Positions 1-7,674 are shown, counted from the stretch's first letter. The stretch is DNA of 17,021 nucleotides from Bacteroidota bacterium (GCA_025360565.1 JANYBY010000293.1:1-17021), one strand, 5' to 3'. Numbers and translations: made by a program. The notes: generated by a model from the letters alone, not told the origin.

Positions 1-1523
1 CCATTACGGTTGGGGGTATGGTGGTGGCCGGACAATTTAAAACCAACGACGGGCAAAAATACGATATCCGTGATAAGAATAATGACCTGTTCTTTTTTGG
101 CGATCGGATGAACCAACAAAACGCCGCGTTTCAAAATTACAACGGACAACTGCTTTACAAAAAAACTTTTCCAAAAGCCGGACAGGAGTTAACATCTGAT
201 CTTAATATTAATTACACCAACTCAAACAACAGTTATTTATTTACTACCAACACGCATTATAAAGTAGATACGTTGAATATTCCCACAACGTATCAAAAAA
301 ATATAGGGACGAGCAATGCCAATCAATTTGTGTACCAATTAGATTATGTAAACCCGATCGGCGAAACAAAAAAATTTGAAGCCGGCATCAAGTCGTATTA
401 TAAACAATCTACAAGTTCAAACAATACTTCACGCGCTACGGCCTCGCAGGATAATTATACGCACGACAGCATTATGAGTAATCAGTATGTGATAGACGAC
501 ATGATAAATGCCGCGTATGTAAATTACAATGCAAAAATGTTTTGGGATATTTCTTATCAGGCCGGTTTACGTTTTGAACAATCGTATTACAAAGGAAATA
601 TTACCGATAAAAAACAAACTTTTTCTTATAATTATCCATCGAGTACAGATGACATTTTAAAATCACTTTTTCCGGGATTGTATCTTTCTAAAAAATTTAA
701 AAAGAACCAGGAGTTTCAAATTAATTTTAGCCGGAAGATCAATCGTCCCAACTTTTTTCAGCTGATGCCGTTTGTTATGTTTGCCGATAAGCAAAATTAC
801 CGCATTGGTAATCCCCAATTAAAACCCGAGTTTAAAAATATTGCTGAAATGAATTACAATAAAATTTTTACGAAAGGAAATTATTTGGGCTCGGGTTATT
901 TTAGATACGAAGAGCAACCCATTACTGATGTGGCTTATCCGTCATTGGGAGATCCAACAGTATTAGTTAACACAACGGTTAACGGAAAAAACAGTATTCG
1001 TTATGGTATGGAGCACACCATTAAATACACTTTATTTAAAAATTTTGAGGCCATGTTAAACGCCAATATTTATTATATTTATTTGTACGGCCAAGTTGTA
1101 CCAACCGAACCGGATGTAAAGGCCGAAGGTTACGCTTACAATGCCAAAACAACTTTATCGTACAAATTCCCGAAATCAATCACCTTACAGGTAAATGGAA
1201 ATTACGAATCGCCTAAAATATTATTGCTTGGGGTAAGTAACCAAATATATTCGATGGATGTTTCGCTGAATAAAATGTTTGGTTTTAAATGGATCCTTAA
1301 TTTAACATTGAGCGATGTATTCAATACTCGTAGGATGGGAACGCATTATCAAACGCCGTATTATATTCAGGATCTGTCGAGAAGAAGAGAAAGCCGTTAT
1401 TTAAAGTTCAGTCTCTCTTATATTTTCGGGAAAATGGATGCCTCTATCTTTAAAAAAGCCAAACAAATGAAGGGCACAGATAACCAGCAAGGCAGTAGCG
1501 ACGGGCTTGACTTTGGAAAATAA
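1..1523 (+). CDS. TonB-dependent receptor-like outer-membrane beta-barrel protein, 3' part
   Basis: The reading frame is open from the first base of the window (I-T-V-G-G before the first Met at 18), so this is the C-terminal part of a longer gene and the Met at 18 is not its start. The visible ~506 residues look like the barrel of the 'outer membrane beta-barrel family' (PF14905-like) group related to TonB-dependent receptors. They alternate short aromatic strands with polar loops rich in Asn, Tyr and Thr, and contain stretches such as FSRKINRPNFFQLMPF and GNPQLKPEF that are typical of these barrels. The last strand, YLKFSLSYIFGK, is followed by a ~35-residue polar tail. The signal peptide, carboxypeptidase-like domain and plug would lie upstream. 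It probably sits in the outer membrane; the substrate cannot be told. The 74 nt to folB hold no clear hairpin terminator. Confidence 0.85.
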   Translation, partial: ITVGGMVVAGQFKTNDGQKYDIRDKNNDLFFFGDRMNQQNAAFQNYNGQLLYKKTFPKAGQELTSDLNINYTNSNNSYLFTTNTHYKVDTLNIPTTYQKNIGTSNANQFVYQLDYVNPIGETKKFEAGIKSYYKQSTSSNNTSRATASQDNYTHDSIMSNQYVIDDMINAAYVNYNAKMFWDISYQAGLRFEQSYYKGNITDKKQTFSYNYPSSTDDILKSLFPGLYLSKKFKKNQEFQINFSRKINRPNFFQLMPFVMFADKQNYRIGNPQLKPEFKNIAEMNYNKIFTKGNYLGSGYFRYEEQPITDVAYPSLGDPTVLVNTTVNGKNSIRYGMEHTIKYTLFKNFEAMLNANIYYIYLYGQVVPTEPDVKAEGYAYNAKTTLSYKFPKSITLQVNGNYESPKILLLGVSNQIYSMDVSLNKMFGFKWILNLTLSDVFNTRRMGTHYQTPYYIQDLSRRRESRYLKFSLSYIFGKMDASIFKKAKQMKGTDNQQGSSDGLDFGK

Positions 1524-1587
1524 TTTATTCTTTTAGCTTATTCCCTTTTCTTTTAACTTTTAAATATTACTTTTGATTTTTTATTTT

Positions 1588-1595
1588 TAACTCTG
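1588..1595 (+). promoter_or_regulatory. possible -7 promoter box of folB
   Basis: TAACTCTG matches the Bacteroidota -7 consensus TAnnTTTG at all but one fixed position. It ends 2 nt before the folB ATG. No good TTTG at the usual -33 spacing is visible, so this is a weak call. Confidence 0.3.
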
Positions 1596-1597
1596 TT

Positions 1598-1951
1598 ATG
1601 ACCCAACACATAAATATTGAAGGCATAAACATTTACGCATACCATGGTTGCATGGAAGAAGAAGCGGTTATCGGCGGAAACTATATTATTGATGTTTACA
1701 TACAAACAGATTTTTCGGAGGCCGCTAAAACGGATGAACTTTTAAAAACAATTGATTATTGTACTGTTTATGAAGTATGCAAAAAAGAAATGGCCCTCAG
1801 AAGTAAATTAATTGAACAGGTTATTGAACGCGTTTTTAATTCTTTAAGATCAGAGCTCAAGGGCATTGACCATTTGCACGTAAAGCTTACAAAATTGCGC
1901 CCGCCTATTAATGGCGATGTGGATAGGGTGAGTGTTGAAATGAAAGACTGA
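1598..1951 (+). CDS. folB: dihydroneopterin aldolase
   Basis: The 117-residue product has the usual FolB length (about 120). FolB cleaves 7,8-dihydroneopterin to 6-hydroxymethyl-7,8-dihydropterin and glycolaldehyde in cytosolic folate synthesis. The family pattern is clear: INIYAYHGCMEEE with the conserved Glu at about residue 22, TIDYCTVYE at 51-59 (pterin-binding region), and VKLTKLRPPI at 95-104 with the conserved Lys at 99. An in-frame TGA lies upstream and no other start fits, so ATG 1598 is the start. It is followed by thiL across a 190-nt spacer that holds a palindromic repeat, so the two are probably separate transcription units. Confidence 0.93.
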   Translation: MTQHINIEGINIYAYHGCMEEEAVIGGNYIIDVYIQTDFSEAAKTDELLKTIDYCTVYEVCKKEMALRSKLIEQVIERVFNSLRSELKGIDHLHVKLTKLRPPINGDVDRVSVEMKD

Positions 1952-1958
1952 TCTACCT

Positions 1959-2095
1959 TTTAAACCACATAGGCACATAGGTCATTATACAAAAATGCCC
2001 AAAAGTAAACATAGATCGGAAGCGAAGCTTCCTTATGTGTTACTTTTATTTATAAAACCCCAATTAAGCTCTTCTATGTTTCTATGTGGTTTAAA
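1959..2095. repeat. nested palindromic intergenic element
   Basis: The outer arms 1959-1980 (TTTAAACCACATAGGCACATAG) and 2074-2095 are inverted repeats matching at 20 of 22 positions. Inside is a second imperfect inverted pair, 2001-2013 (AAAAGTAAACATA) and 2034-2047 (TATGTGTTACTTTT), and at the centre a perfect 6-bp stem, GGAAGC-GAA-GCTTCC (2018-2032). The whole ~137 bp can fold into one long interrupted hairpin. The ACATAG word recurs on both sides. I remember similar ACATAG-type arms between genes in other Bacteroidota, which suggests a MITE- or REP-like family, but there is no second copy in this window. It could also end folB transcription. Confidence 0.6.
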
Positions 2096-2130
2096 TCAGC
2101 TTATAGTTTCTATTAGAATAAATATTGTCC

Positions 2131-2138
2131 TAACTTTG
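2131..2138 (+). promoter_or_regulatory. -7 promoter box of thiL
   Basis: TAACTTTG is a perfect match to the Bacteroidota -7 consensus TAnnTTTG. It ends 4 nt before the thiL ATG, so the transcript would begin at or very near the start codon. No strong -33 TTTG is visible at the expected distance. Confidence 0.45.
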
Positions 2139-2142
2139 CAGC

Positions 2143-3189
2143 ATGGATTTTGAAAACACCTCGCATACCGAATTATCAAAACTGGGAGAGTTTGGTTTAA
2201 TAAAACATTTAACCCAACACATTGAATTAAATCACCCATCTACTATTAAAGGCGTGGGCGATGATGCTGCTGTAATCGATAACGGCAACCTGCAAACCGT
2301 TATAAGTACCGATATGCTGGTGGAGGGGGTGCACTTTGATCTAACTTACGTTCCGTTAAAACATCTTGGCTTTAAAAGTGTTATTGTAAACCTCAGCGAT
2401 ATTTATGCTATGAACGCGGAGCCAAAACAAATATTAGTTTCGTTTGCTATTTCGAGCCGCTTTACCTTGGAGGCTGTTGAAGAACTTTATTCAGGCATGT
2501 TACTCGCCTGCAAAAAATACAACGTTGATCTTGTTGGCGGAGATACTACTACAAGCCAAAGCGGACTGGTGATAAGCATTACCGCCATTGGTGCCGCTCC
2601 TAAAGAAACGCTTGTTTATCGCGATGGCGCTAAAGAAAGTAATTTGTTATGCGTGAGCGGTGACCTTGGCGGTGCATACATGGGCTTACAAATTTTGGAA
2701 AGAGAAAAAACGGTGTTTAAGGAAAACCCGAAATTGCAGCCCGACCTTGAAGGAAAAGATTATATTCTGGAAAGACAATTAAAACCAGAAGCAAGAAAAG
2801 ATATTGTAGAACTTTTAAAACATTTGAATATACAGCCAACATCTATGATAGATGTAAGCGATGGTTTATCTTCCGAAATTTTGCATCTGTGTTCTCAATC
2901 AAATGTTGGCATTGAATTGTACGAAGAAAAAATTCCAATTGATCCGTTAACATACAACACCGCCCGTGAATTTAATTTGGATCCGACACTATGCGCTTTA
3001 AGCGGAGGCGAAGACTACGAATTGCTTTTTACCATTGATATAGGTGATTACGATAAAATAAAACACTTGCCCGACTTTACTATTATTGGTCACATTACAA
3101 ATATTGAAAAAGGGCGAAATATGGTGGCGAAGGACGGCACCGTGCATCCCTTGAAAGCACAGGGCTGGAATGCGCTTTTGAAAAAATAA
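2143..3189 (+). CDS. thiL: thiamine-phosphate kinase
   Basis: The 348-residue protein has the PurM/ThiL-type ATP-binding fold and phosphorylates thiamine monophosphate to thiamine diphosphate, the last step of thiamine cofactor synthesis, in the cytosol. Family motifs appear in order: GEFGLI near residue 15, GVGDDAAVID at 37-46 (metal-binding Asps), STDMLVEGVHFD at 55-66, VNLSDIYAMNAEP at 82-94, VGGDTTTS, VSGDLGGAY, MIDVSDGLSSE and SGGEDYELLFT. All the expected acidic residues seem to be present. The TAA of the TAACTTTG box is in frame just upstream, so ATG 2143 is forced as start. The gene is ~350 residues, normal for the Bacteroidota form. No thi biosynthesis genes lie beside it. Confidence 0.95.
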   Translation: MDFENTSHTELSKLGEFGLIKHLTQHIELNHPSTIKGVGDDAAVIDNGNLQTVISTDMLVEGVHFDLTYVPLKHLGFKSVIVNLSDIYAMNAEPKQILVSFAISSRFTLEAVEELYSGMLLACKKYNVDLVGGDTTTSQSGLVISITAIGAAPKETLVYRDGAKESNLLCVSGDLGGAYMGLQILEREKTVFKENPKLQPDLEGKDYILERQLKPEARKDIVELLKHLNIQPTSMIDVSDGLSSEILHLCSQSNVGIELYEEKIPIDPLTYNTAREFNLDPTLCALSGGEDYELLFTIDIGDYDKIKHLPDFTIIGHITNIEKGRNMVAKDGTVHPLKAQGWNALLKK

Positions 3190-3228
3190 TCGCTTTTTAA
3201 CAATTTGCTTTTATTTTAAGCAGTTTTG

Positions 3229-3260
3229 TTTGTGTTATAGTGTTTATTTTTCTATCTTCG
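3229..3260 (+). promoter_or_regulatory. promoter of the T9SS-exported protein gene
   Basis: TTTG at 3229-3232 (-33 element) is followed after 20 nt by TATCTTCG at 3253-3260 (-7 element, one mismatch to TAnnTTTG). This is the spacing expected for the Bacteroidota primary sigma factor and leaves a leader of about 15 nt before ATG 3280. Confidence 0.5.
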
Positions 3261-3279
3261 GAAATCAAACTTCAATACC

Positions 3280-5160
3280 ATGAAAAAACTTTACACTTCA
3301 ATTTTATTTTTAACCTTAACCGCTGGTTTTTCTCAGGTTCCATTTTGGACAGAAACTTTTGGTTTAGGTTGTAGTCAGGGTACTATGGCTAATGGTTTTA
3401 ATCCAACCGTTAATGGGGCATGGAGTACAACCGCCACCGGTGTTAACGATTTCGCGGCCAACGAATGGTACATCAGCGCAACAGAAGCCGGTATGGGCCT
3501 TGGTGCCTGTGGCGATGGATGTATATCTACCCCTTCGTTAACCAACAGAACGCTTCATGTTGGAAGTGTTACAGACCCGGGTGCGGCTTATTTAGTAGGT
3601 AATGGTTTAGCTGATACTCACAAAAGAGCCATGTCACCTGTTATCAATTGTACCGGACAAAATACGATCACTTTATCATTTCTTTATTTTACAAAAGGCG
3701 TTCCGGGTTTAGATTTTTTTAATGTACAATATTCTGCTAATGGAGGCGCTACGTGGTCGGTTATTTCAACACCACCGCAAACCCTGCCCATTTGCCCGGG
3801 GCCTACGCCAACACCGGGTTATTGGACCTCCTATTCAGTTGCATTACCTGCTACTGCAAATGGTAATAACAACGTGAAGATAGGTTTTGGCTGGCAAAAT
3901 ATTGATAATACAGGCGGCGATCCTTCTGTTGCCCTTGACGATGTGAAGTTAACCTCTTTATCGCCTCCGGTTTTTGCTGCTACGTTTACTTTAACAAATC
4001 CTCTGTGTTCCGGCAAATCAGCTACGGTAACTGCCAATACCGGTACATTTGTTGCATCGGGTTATACATGGACAGCTTCACCTGCGGGCCCGATAATTAC
4101 TTCACCTAATGCTTCAGTAACAAACATTAATTTTCCAACGGCCGGAAGTTTCAGCATCACATTAACTGCAACATCAGGCACAAACGTTGCAACAAGCACA
4201 CAAACAATTCTTGTAAACCCTACACCAACATTAACACCAAGCACATCTACAAATGTTATTTGTTCAGGCGCTTCGGTTACACTCACGGTTATTGGAGCGA
4301 GCACTTATACCTGGAATCCGGGAGCAATTGTTGGCGCAAGTACAGTTGTTAGTCCAACTATTTCCACCTCTTATACTGTAACAGGCACGTCTGTGGCGGG
4401 TTGTACCAATACAGGTGTAAAAACAGTTTCTGTAAATGCGGTGCCAAGCTTAACATTAACGGCTTCTCCTGCGGGGATATGTGTTGGATTATCATCTACA
4501 TTAATCGCTAACGGCGCAAATACTTATACATGGAATCCGGGCGCTATTGCAAACAGCAGTATCGTTGTTAGTCCAACCGTTACTACTACGTATACAGTAA
4601 ACGCCACATCGGCCGCGGGTTGCACGGCATCGGCCGTTCAAGGTGTAACTGTTGGCGCTTCATTAAATTTAAGTCCGTCTTCATCTCCCGCTACAATTTG
4701 TATTGGGGCATCAGCAACTATTTCGGCCAGTGGCGCCACCTCTTATACCTGGAACCCGGGTGCTTTAAGCGGAAGCAATATTGTTGTTAATCCCACTGTT
4801 ACTACTATTTTTACGGTTGCAGGCACTTCAGGTTCTTGTAGCGGCACAAGCACATTAAGCCTTGGTGTGTTTACTTGCGCGGTTGGTTTAACTTCGGCAA
4901 CAATTAACGATAACGCTTATTCACTTTATCCAAACCCAACGAGCGACAAATTATTTATCCGTGCAAATAATAATGGTGTAACAGATGTGAATATTGAAAT
5001 AATGGATGCGATCGGAAAAATTGTATTGAAACAAAACCACAATTTTAGCGCGGCAGAAAATACTGTTGCACTAAATGTGAATGTAATGCCGGCCGGAATT
5101 TATCTCGTTAAATTAACTTCTTTAAAAGATACAAAGGTGATACGATTTATTAAGGAATAA
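3280..5160 (+). CDS. secreted Ig-like repeat protein with type A T9SS sorting domain
   Basis: This is a 626-residue exported protein. Residues 1-19 are a Sec signal peptide (MKKLYTSILFLTLTAGFSQ). Residues ~20-225 look like a jelly-roll (MAM/cleaved-adhesin-like) domain, judged from the WTETFG start, the NVQYSANGGATWS segment and the ALDDVKL end. A PKD/Ig-like stretch follows at ~235-310. Then come three Ig-like repeats with the core TYTWNPGAI...VVSPT...YTV; their Trp residues fall at 345, 418 and 491, an exact 73-residue period. Residues ~545-626 are a type A T9SS C-terminal domain (YPNPTSDKLFI... PAGIYLVKL ...FIKE) for export by the type IX system and, in most such proteins, cleavage and surface attachment. 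There is no enzymatic motif, so an adhesin or surface-matrix role is likely. A strong hairpin terminator follows. Confidence 0.88.
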   Translation: MKKLYTSILFLTLTAGFSQVPFWTETFGLGCSQGTMANGFNPTVNGAWSTTATGVNDFAANEWYISATEAGMGLGACGDGCISTPSLTNRTLHVGSVTDPGAAYLVGNGLADTHKRAMSPVINCTGQNTITLSFLYFTKGVPGLDFFNVQYSANGGATWSVISTPPQTLPICPGPTPTPGYWTSYSVALPATANGNNNVKIGFGWQNIDNTGGDPSVALDDVKLTSLSPPVFAATFTLTNPLCSGKSATVTANTGTFVASGYTWTASPAGPIITSPNASVTNINFPTAGSFSITLTATSGTNVATSTQTILVNPTPTLTPSTSTNVICSGASVTLTVIGASTYTWNPGAIVGASTVVSPTISTSYTVTGTSVAGCTNTGVKTVSVNAVPSLTLTASPAGICVGLSSTLIANGANTYTWNPGAIANSSIVVSPTVTTTYTVNATSAAGCTASAVQGVTVGASLNLSPSSSPATICIGASATISASGATSYTWNPGALSGSNIVVNPTVTTIFTVAGTSGSCSGTSTLSLGVFTCAVGLTSATINDNAYSLYPNPTSDKLFIRANNNGVTDVNIEIMDAIGKIVLKQNHNFSAAENTVALNVNVMPAGIYLVKLTSLKDTKVIRFIKE

Positions 5161-5170
5161 TTTTTAGATC

Positions 5171-5208
5171 AAAAAAATAAGAGGCGTGCCTAATGGCGCG
5201 CCTTTTTT
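5171..5208. terminator. bidirectional hairpin terminator
   Basis: GGCGTGCC (5183-5190), a TAAT loop and GGCGCGCC (5195-5202) form an 8-bp GC-rich stem with one G-U pair on the + transcript. It is followed by six T (5203-5208) and preceded by an A tract (5171-5177), so it can end the T9SS gene on the + strand and the pseudogene on the - strand. The last T's overlap the pseudogene stop codon at 5207-5209. Confidence 0.85.
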
Positions 5209-5763
5209 ATTTCACATTAAGTATGATAGTGGTAATTTTATATTGCTCGAGTTCTTTTAATTCTTCCGTAGTATTTTTGCTCCACTTGAGCTGGTTGGAT
5301 TCGTTAAATGCAAAGCCGGTTGCCTTGTCGTATTTGTCTTGCTGGGCAACGGCCTTTTTTATTAATTTTTCAACTACCGCGGTAATATCCTTTACCAAAC
5401 TTTTTTTATTAATTTTTTTTCGCTTAAAGCTTTCCTTATTTTTCTGGTATATACTTCAAAAATATCAAAGTGTCCTTGTTCATGCCGCAACACATAATCT
5501 AATTTAGCTTCATTTTTTACCCACGATCTTTGTCTGTCAAAAAAAGCCACCACAACGCATCGCACCTTATTATCATTGATGTCAGCATCATAAACAATTG
5601 ATGCGCCGGTTAAGGCTCCAATAGGGCTGTTCTGATCGGGAGGTGCCTTAAAATCTGCCTAGCTTAGTCTATAACTTTCTCTCCATTCAATGGTATCTTT
5701 AACCTGACTATAAGCTGAACTGCTGAGCAATAAAAAAATAAATAATAAAAGCTGTTTTATCAT
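5207..5763 (-). pseudogene. broken DUF922-type (putative Zn-dependent protease) secreted protein
   Basis: Reading leftward from ATG 5763 gives a signal peptide (MIKQLLLFIFLLLSSSAYSQ), then IEWRESYRLS and a TAG stop at codon 35 (5659-5661), then ADFKAPPDQNSPIGALTGAS. DUF922 proteins usually have Trp at this point (SWADF or SWxDF), so TGG to TAG is the simplest change. The frame continues through LRHEQGHFDIFEVYTRK, the HExxH-like signature of the family, to a TAA just after IKKVW. The C-terminal part goes on in another frame (KINKKSLVKDITAVVEK ... TTIILNVK, stop 5207-5209). One extra A in the eight-A run (T run 5413-5420 on the + strand) would rejoin the frames. Two independent lesions point to a real pseudogene. 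It lies 17 nt after the small exported-protein gene on the same strand and was probably co-transcribed with it. Confidence 0.8.
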
Positions 5764-5780
5764 TTGTTACATATTAAGAA

Positions 5781-6128
5781 TTAATTTTTAACAAAAATAA
5801 ATGAATTTGTAATTACACCATCGCCCGCGCCTCCACCCGAAGATACCAAAGTGTAACCTTTATTTGCCGCGTTATTAATAGCATCATTTATTTTTTTACT
5901 GTTTTCCGAAAAATTTCTGGATCTAAATTTTTCCAGCTCGATCTCTTCAATTTTTCCGTCTTCATATAATGTCACAATTTTTGAATCCCACAAACCATTA
6001 AATACTTCGATGGTGCGAATGGTTAAATATTTATTACCTGTACCCGTTCTTTTAAATGCAGAAGCGACAAAAACAATTAAGACTAATGTAATGGCAGCGG
6101 CAAGAAGTTTTGAAGTAGTTGTTTTCAT
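5781..6128 (-). CDS. small exported protein of unknown function
   Basis: This 115-residue protein starts with a signal peptide or N-terminal membrane anchor (KLLAAAITLVLIVFVASA, about residues 7-25). A ~90-residue domain follows with a likely strand (KYLTIRTIEVF), a charged stretch (EDGKIEEIELEKFRSRN), a helix (SKKINDAINNAANKGYTLVSS) and a Gly-rich turn (GGGAGDG) before the last strand (NSFIFVKN). The pattern of a helix ending in GY.LVS before a final strand is reminiscent of small DUF4177-like alpha/beta proteins, but I do not recognise a family with certainty. It precedes the broken DUF922 gene on the same strand by 17 nt. No clean -7 box is visible upstream. Confidence 0.7.
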   Translation of the reverse strand: MKTTTSKLLAAAITLVLIVFVASAFKRTGTGNKYLTIRTIEVFNGLWDSKIVTLYEDGKIEEIELEKFRSRNFSENSKKINDAINNAANKGYTLVSSGGGAGDGVITNSFIFVKN

Positions 6129-6197
6129 TTGGTTTTTTTAGAGTTTAAAATTTGATAACTGTTTATGTTTTTCTTTTATATAAAAATAATCATTACA

Positions 6198-6473
6198 ATG
6201 GACTTCATCAACTGAAATTTTTTTGTCTCCAAAAGCTTCCCATTATTATTCATAACGACCGAAGTATATGCGGGCCTGTTTGGAAGAGAAAGTAGAAAAA
6301 ATTACATTCTTAAGATTTCCTCCGTAAAAATACAAGATCAATGGGAGCTGTTTTCGAAAGAATTTATAGACTATAAGGGCCACTTCGAACAGGCAGATGA
6401 TGTAATTGAGGATCGCAGATGCAAGACCTTTGTAAATTATACCTATGCTCAATTTATTATGGTCCAATTCTAA
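6198..6473 (+). pseudogene. possible degraded ORF with an in-frame TGA
   Basis: From ATG 6198 the frame reads MDFIN, then TGA (6213-6215), then about 85 sense codons to TAA 6471-6473. The later part has the composition of a soluble protein, for example GLFGRESRKNYILKI, QDQWELFSKEFIDYKGHF and QADDVIEDRRC. A TGG to TGA change at the sixth codon would explain the break. The opposite strand also has a 73-codon ORF here (6246-6467), but it reads as hydrophobic antisense sequence. I recognise no family, and no start other than 6198 is visible. It may instead be a remnant of a longer gene whose 5' end is lost. Confidence 0.3.
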
Positions 6474-6508
6474 AAAAATAAATTATCGATCGGCATTAAC
6501 CATTCTAA

Positions 6509-6554
6509 GGTTTAAAACAGTTTTTACTAATTTAGCTTTGGACTGTTTTAAACC
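6509..6554. repeat. perfect 12-bp inverted repeat around a -7-like box
   Basis: GGTTTAAAACAG (6509-6520) and CTGTTTTAAACC (6543-6554) are perfect inverted repeats separated by 22 nt. The spacer contains TAGCTTTG (6533-6540), a full match to the Bacteroidota -7 consensus, but no TTTG at -33 is present. There is no T tract after the right arm, so it is not a typical terminator. It may be an operator around a promoter, a hairpin in an RNA, or the end structure of a small lost element. Confidence 0.5.
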
Positions 6555-6637
6555 AAGAATTGGTATTATAATGCAGATCTGAGTCTAAAATTTATTAGTT
6601 AAAGCTCATAACGTTTGGCGTGCTCTTAGACTCCTCT

Positions 6638-6685
6638 ATTTTAATCTCATTTTAATCTCCCCCCTTAAAATTTTGAATATTATTG
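6638..6685 (+). promoter_or_regulatory. OmpR-type direct repeat and -7 box of the first yitT gene
   Basis: ATTTTAATCTC occurs twice in perfect tandem (6638-6648, 6649-6659), giving TTTAAT-N5-TTTAAT half-sites at 6640 and 6651 with an 11-nt period. A -7-like box TATTATTG lies at 6678-6685, starting 27 nt after the downstream half-site starts. The repeat therefore covers the place of the -33 element, as expected for an activator. The same layout with the same distance is found before the second yitT gene. The likely binder is the OmpR-family regulator encoded at 9581-10270 (inference). Confidence 0.6.
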
Positions 6686-6705
6686 TGTAACAATGAATTT
6701 TCAAT

Positions 6706-7674
6706 ATGAAGGGTGAAGAAATTTCTGAGGCTGAACATGCATCGAAAGAAACGCAAGATTCTATCAATAAACATGTTCATGTACATAAAGAAGAGCCGTT
6801 CAATCTAAAGATTTTTATTAAGGACACTTTTTCGGTTTTAACCGGAATTGCTTTTGCTACTATAGGTTTGGAATTTTTTATTGTACCAAATCATCTATTA
6901 GACGGAGGGGTTACAGGTATCTCTCTGTTGTTGTCTTTTATTACTAAAATGGATGTTTCCATTTTTATTTTTGCAATTAACCTTCCTTTTATTTTTATGG
7001 GGTATAAACAAGTGGGGAAATTATTTGCGTTTAAAACATTTCTTGCAATTATTACCTTGTCGGTTCTCTTGTTAATTATGCACTCCTTTCATCCAACGGC
7101 CATTACCAAAGAGCCTATTTTAATAGCGGTGTTTGGTGGGATCTGCCTAGGCGCAGGAATTGGTTTTGCCATGCGCGGTGGTTGCGTAATTGATGGCACA
7201 GAAGTTTTAGCCTTATTTCTTACAAGAAAAACCAGTATGCAAGTGGGCGAGATCATTTTAATAATTAATGTTCTCATCTTTGGGGTTGCGGCGGCTTTAC
7301 AAGGAATTGAAACCGCTCTTTATTCCATTCTCACGTTTATGGCCGCCTCCAAAACTGTAGATTTTCTTACAAATGGTATTGAAGAATACACCGGTGTTAT
7401 GATCATTAGCGAAGAAAGTGAAAAAATCAGAAAACAAATAATTATTCAATTAGGCAGAGGTGTAACCATTTATAGCGGCAAAAGAGGCTTAAGAGGGAAG
7501 AAAGCGCAAGAAAGCGGCATGAATAACCGGGATATAATTTACACGGTTGTTACCAAACTTGAACTTACCAAAGTAAGAACCATTGTGGATGAAATTGATA
7601 AGAGCAGTTTTGTTACCACACATAGTATAAGCAGCGTTAAAGGCGGCATGGTGAAGGCAAGAAAATTACATTAA
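6706..7674 (+). CDS. YitT family membrane protein (DUF161 + DUF2179), paralog 1
   Basis: The 322-residue protein has a polar N-terminus with a His cluster (KHVHVHKEE, residues 22-30), a membrane domain with about six segments (~41-61, 66-82, 84-100, 110-127, 136-156, 183-200), and a cytosolic DUF2179 domain (~225-315). Family signatures are DGGVTGISLLL at 66-76, FGGICLGAGIGFAMRGG at 143-159 followed by CVIDGTEV at 160-167, ETALYSILT and AASKTVDF. YitT proteins are widespread membrane proteins, often suggested to be transporters, with no settled substrate. It has a close paralog at 10408-11391 with which it shares long identical stretches; one difference is Cys160, where the paralog has Gly168. 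It is followed after 6 nt by a small membrane-protein gene, probably one operon. Control by the neighbouring two-component system is inferred from the promoter repeat. Confidence 0.92.
   Translation: MKGEEISEAEHASKETQDSINKHVHVHKEEPFNLKIFIKDTFSVLTGIAFATIGLEFFIVPNHLLDGGVTGISLLLSFITKMDVSIFIFAINLPFIFMGYKQVGKLFAFKTFLAIITLSVLLLIMHSFHPTAITKEPILIAVFGGICLGAGIGFAMRGGCVIDGTEVLALFLTRKTSMQVGEIILIINVLIFGVAAALQGIETALYSILTFMAASKTVDFLTNGIEEYTGVMIISEESEKIRKQIIIQLGRGVTIYSGKRGLRGKKAQESGMNNRDIIYTVVTKLELTKVRTIVDEIDKSSFVTTHSISSVKGGMVKARKLH

Larger units (their letters stand above)
6474..6705. other. intergenic region upstream of yitT with inverted repeats
   Basis: This gene-free stretch holds the 12-bp inverted repeat at 6509-6554 (listed separately), a second 8-bp inverted pair GAGTCTAA (6581-6588) / TTAGACTC (6626-6633), and the tandem regulatory repeat and -7 box of the first yitT gene. 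Nothing else is recognisable. Confidence 0.6.

Noticed and set aside
3831..4304. Two - strand ORFs of 68 and 80 codons
   Set aside because: They are antisense to the Thr/Ala-rich T9SS protein, with no start signals.
5193..5507. 104-codon + strand ORF
   Set aside because: It is antisense to the DUF922 pseudogene and begins inside the terminator hairpin.
6246..6467. 73-codon ORF on the - strand
   Set aside because: It is hydrophobic with no signal or family likeness; the opposite + frame looks more protein-like, and neither is firmly a gene.
6509..6554. CRISPR repeat or CRISPR-like unit
   Set aside because: There are only two inverted arms and no series of direct repeats with spacers.
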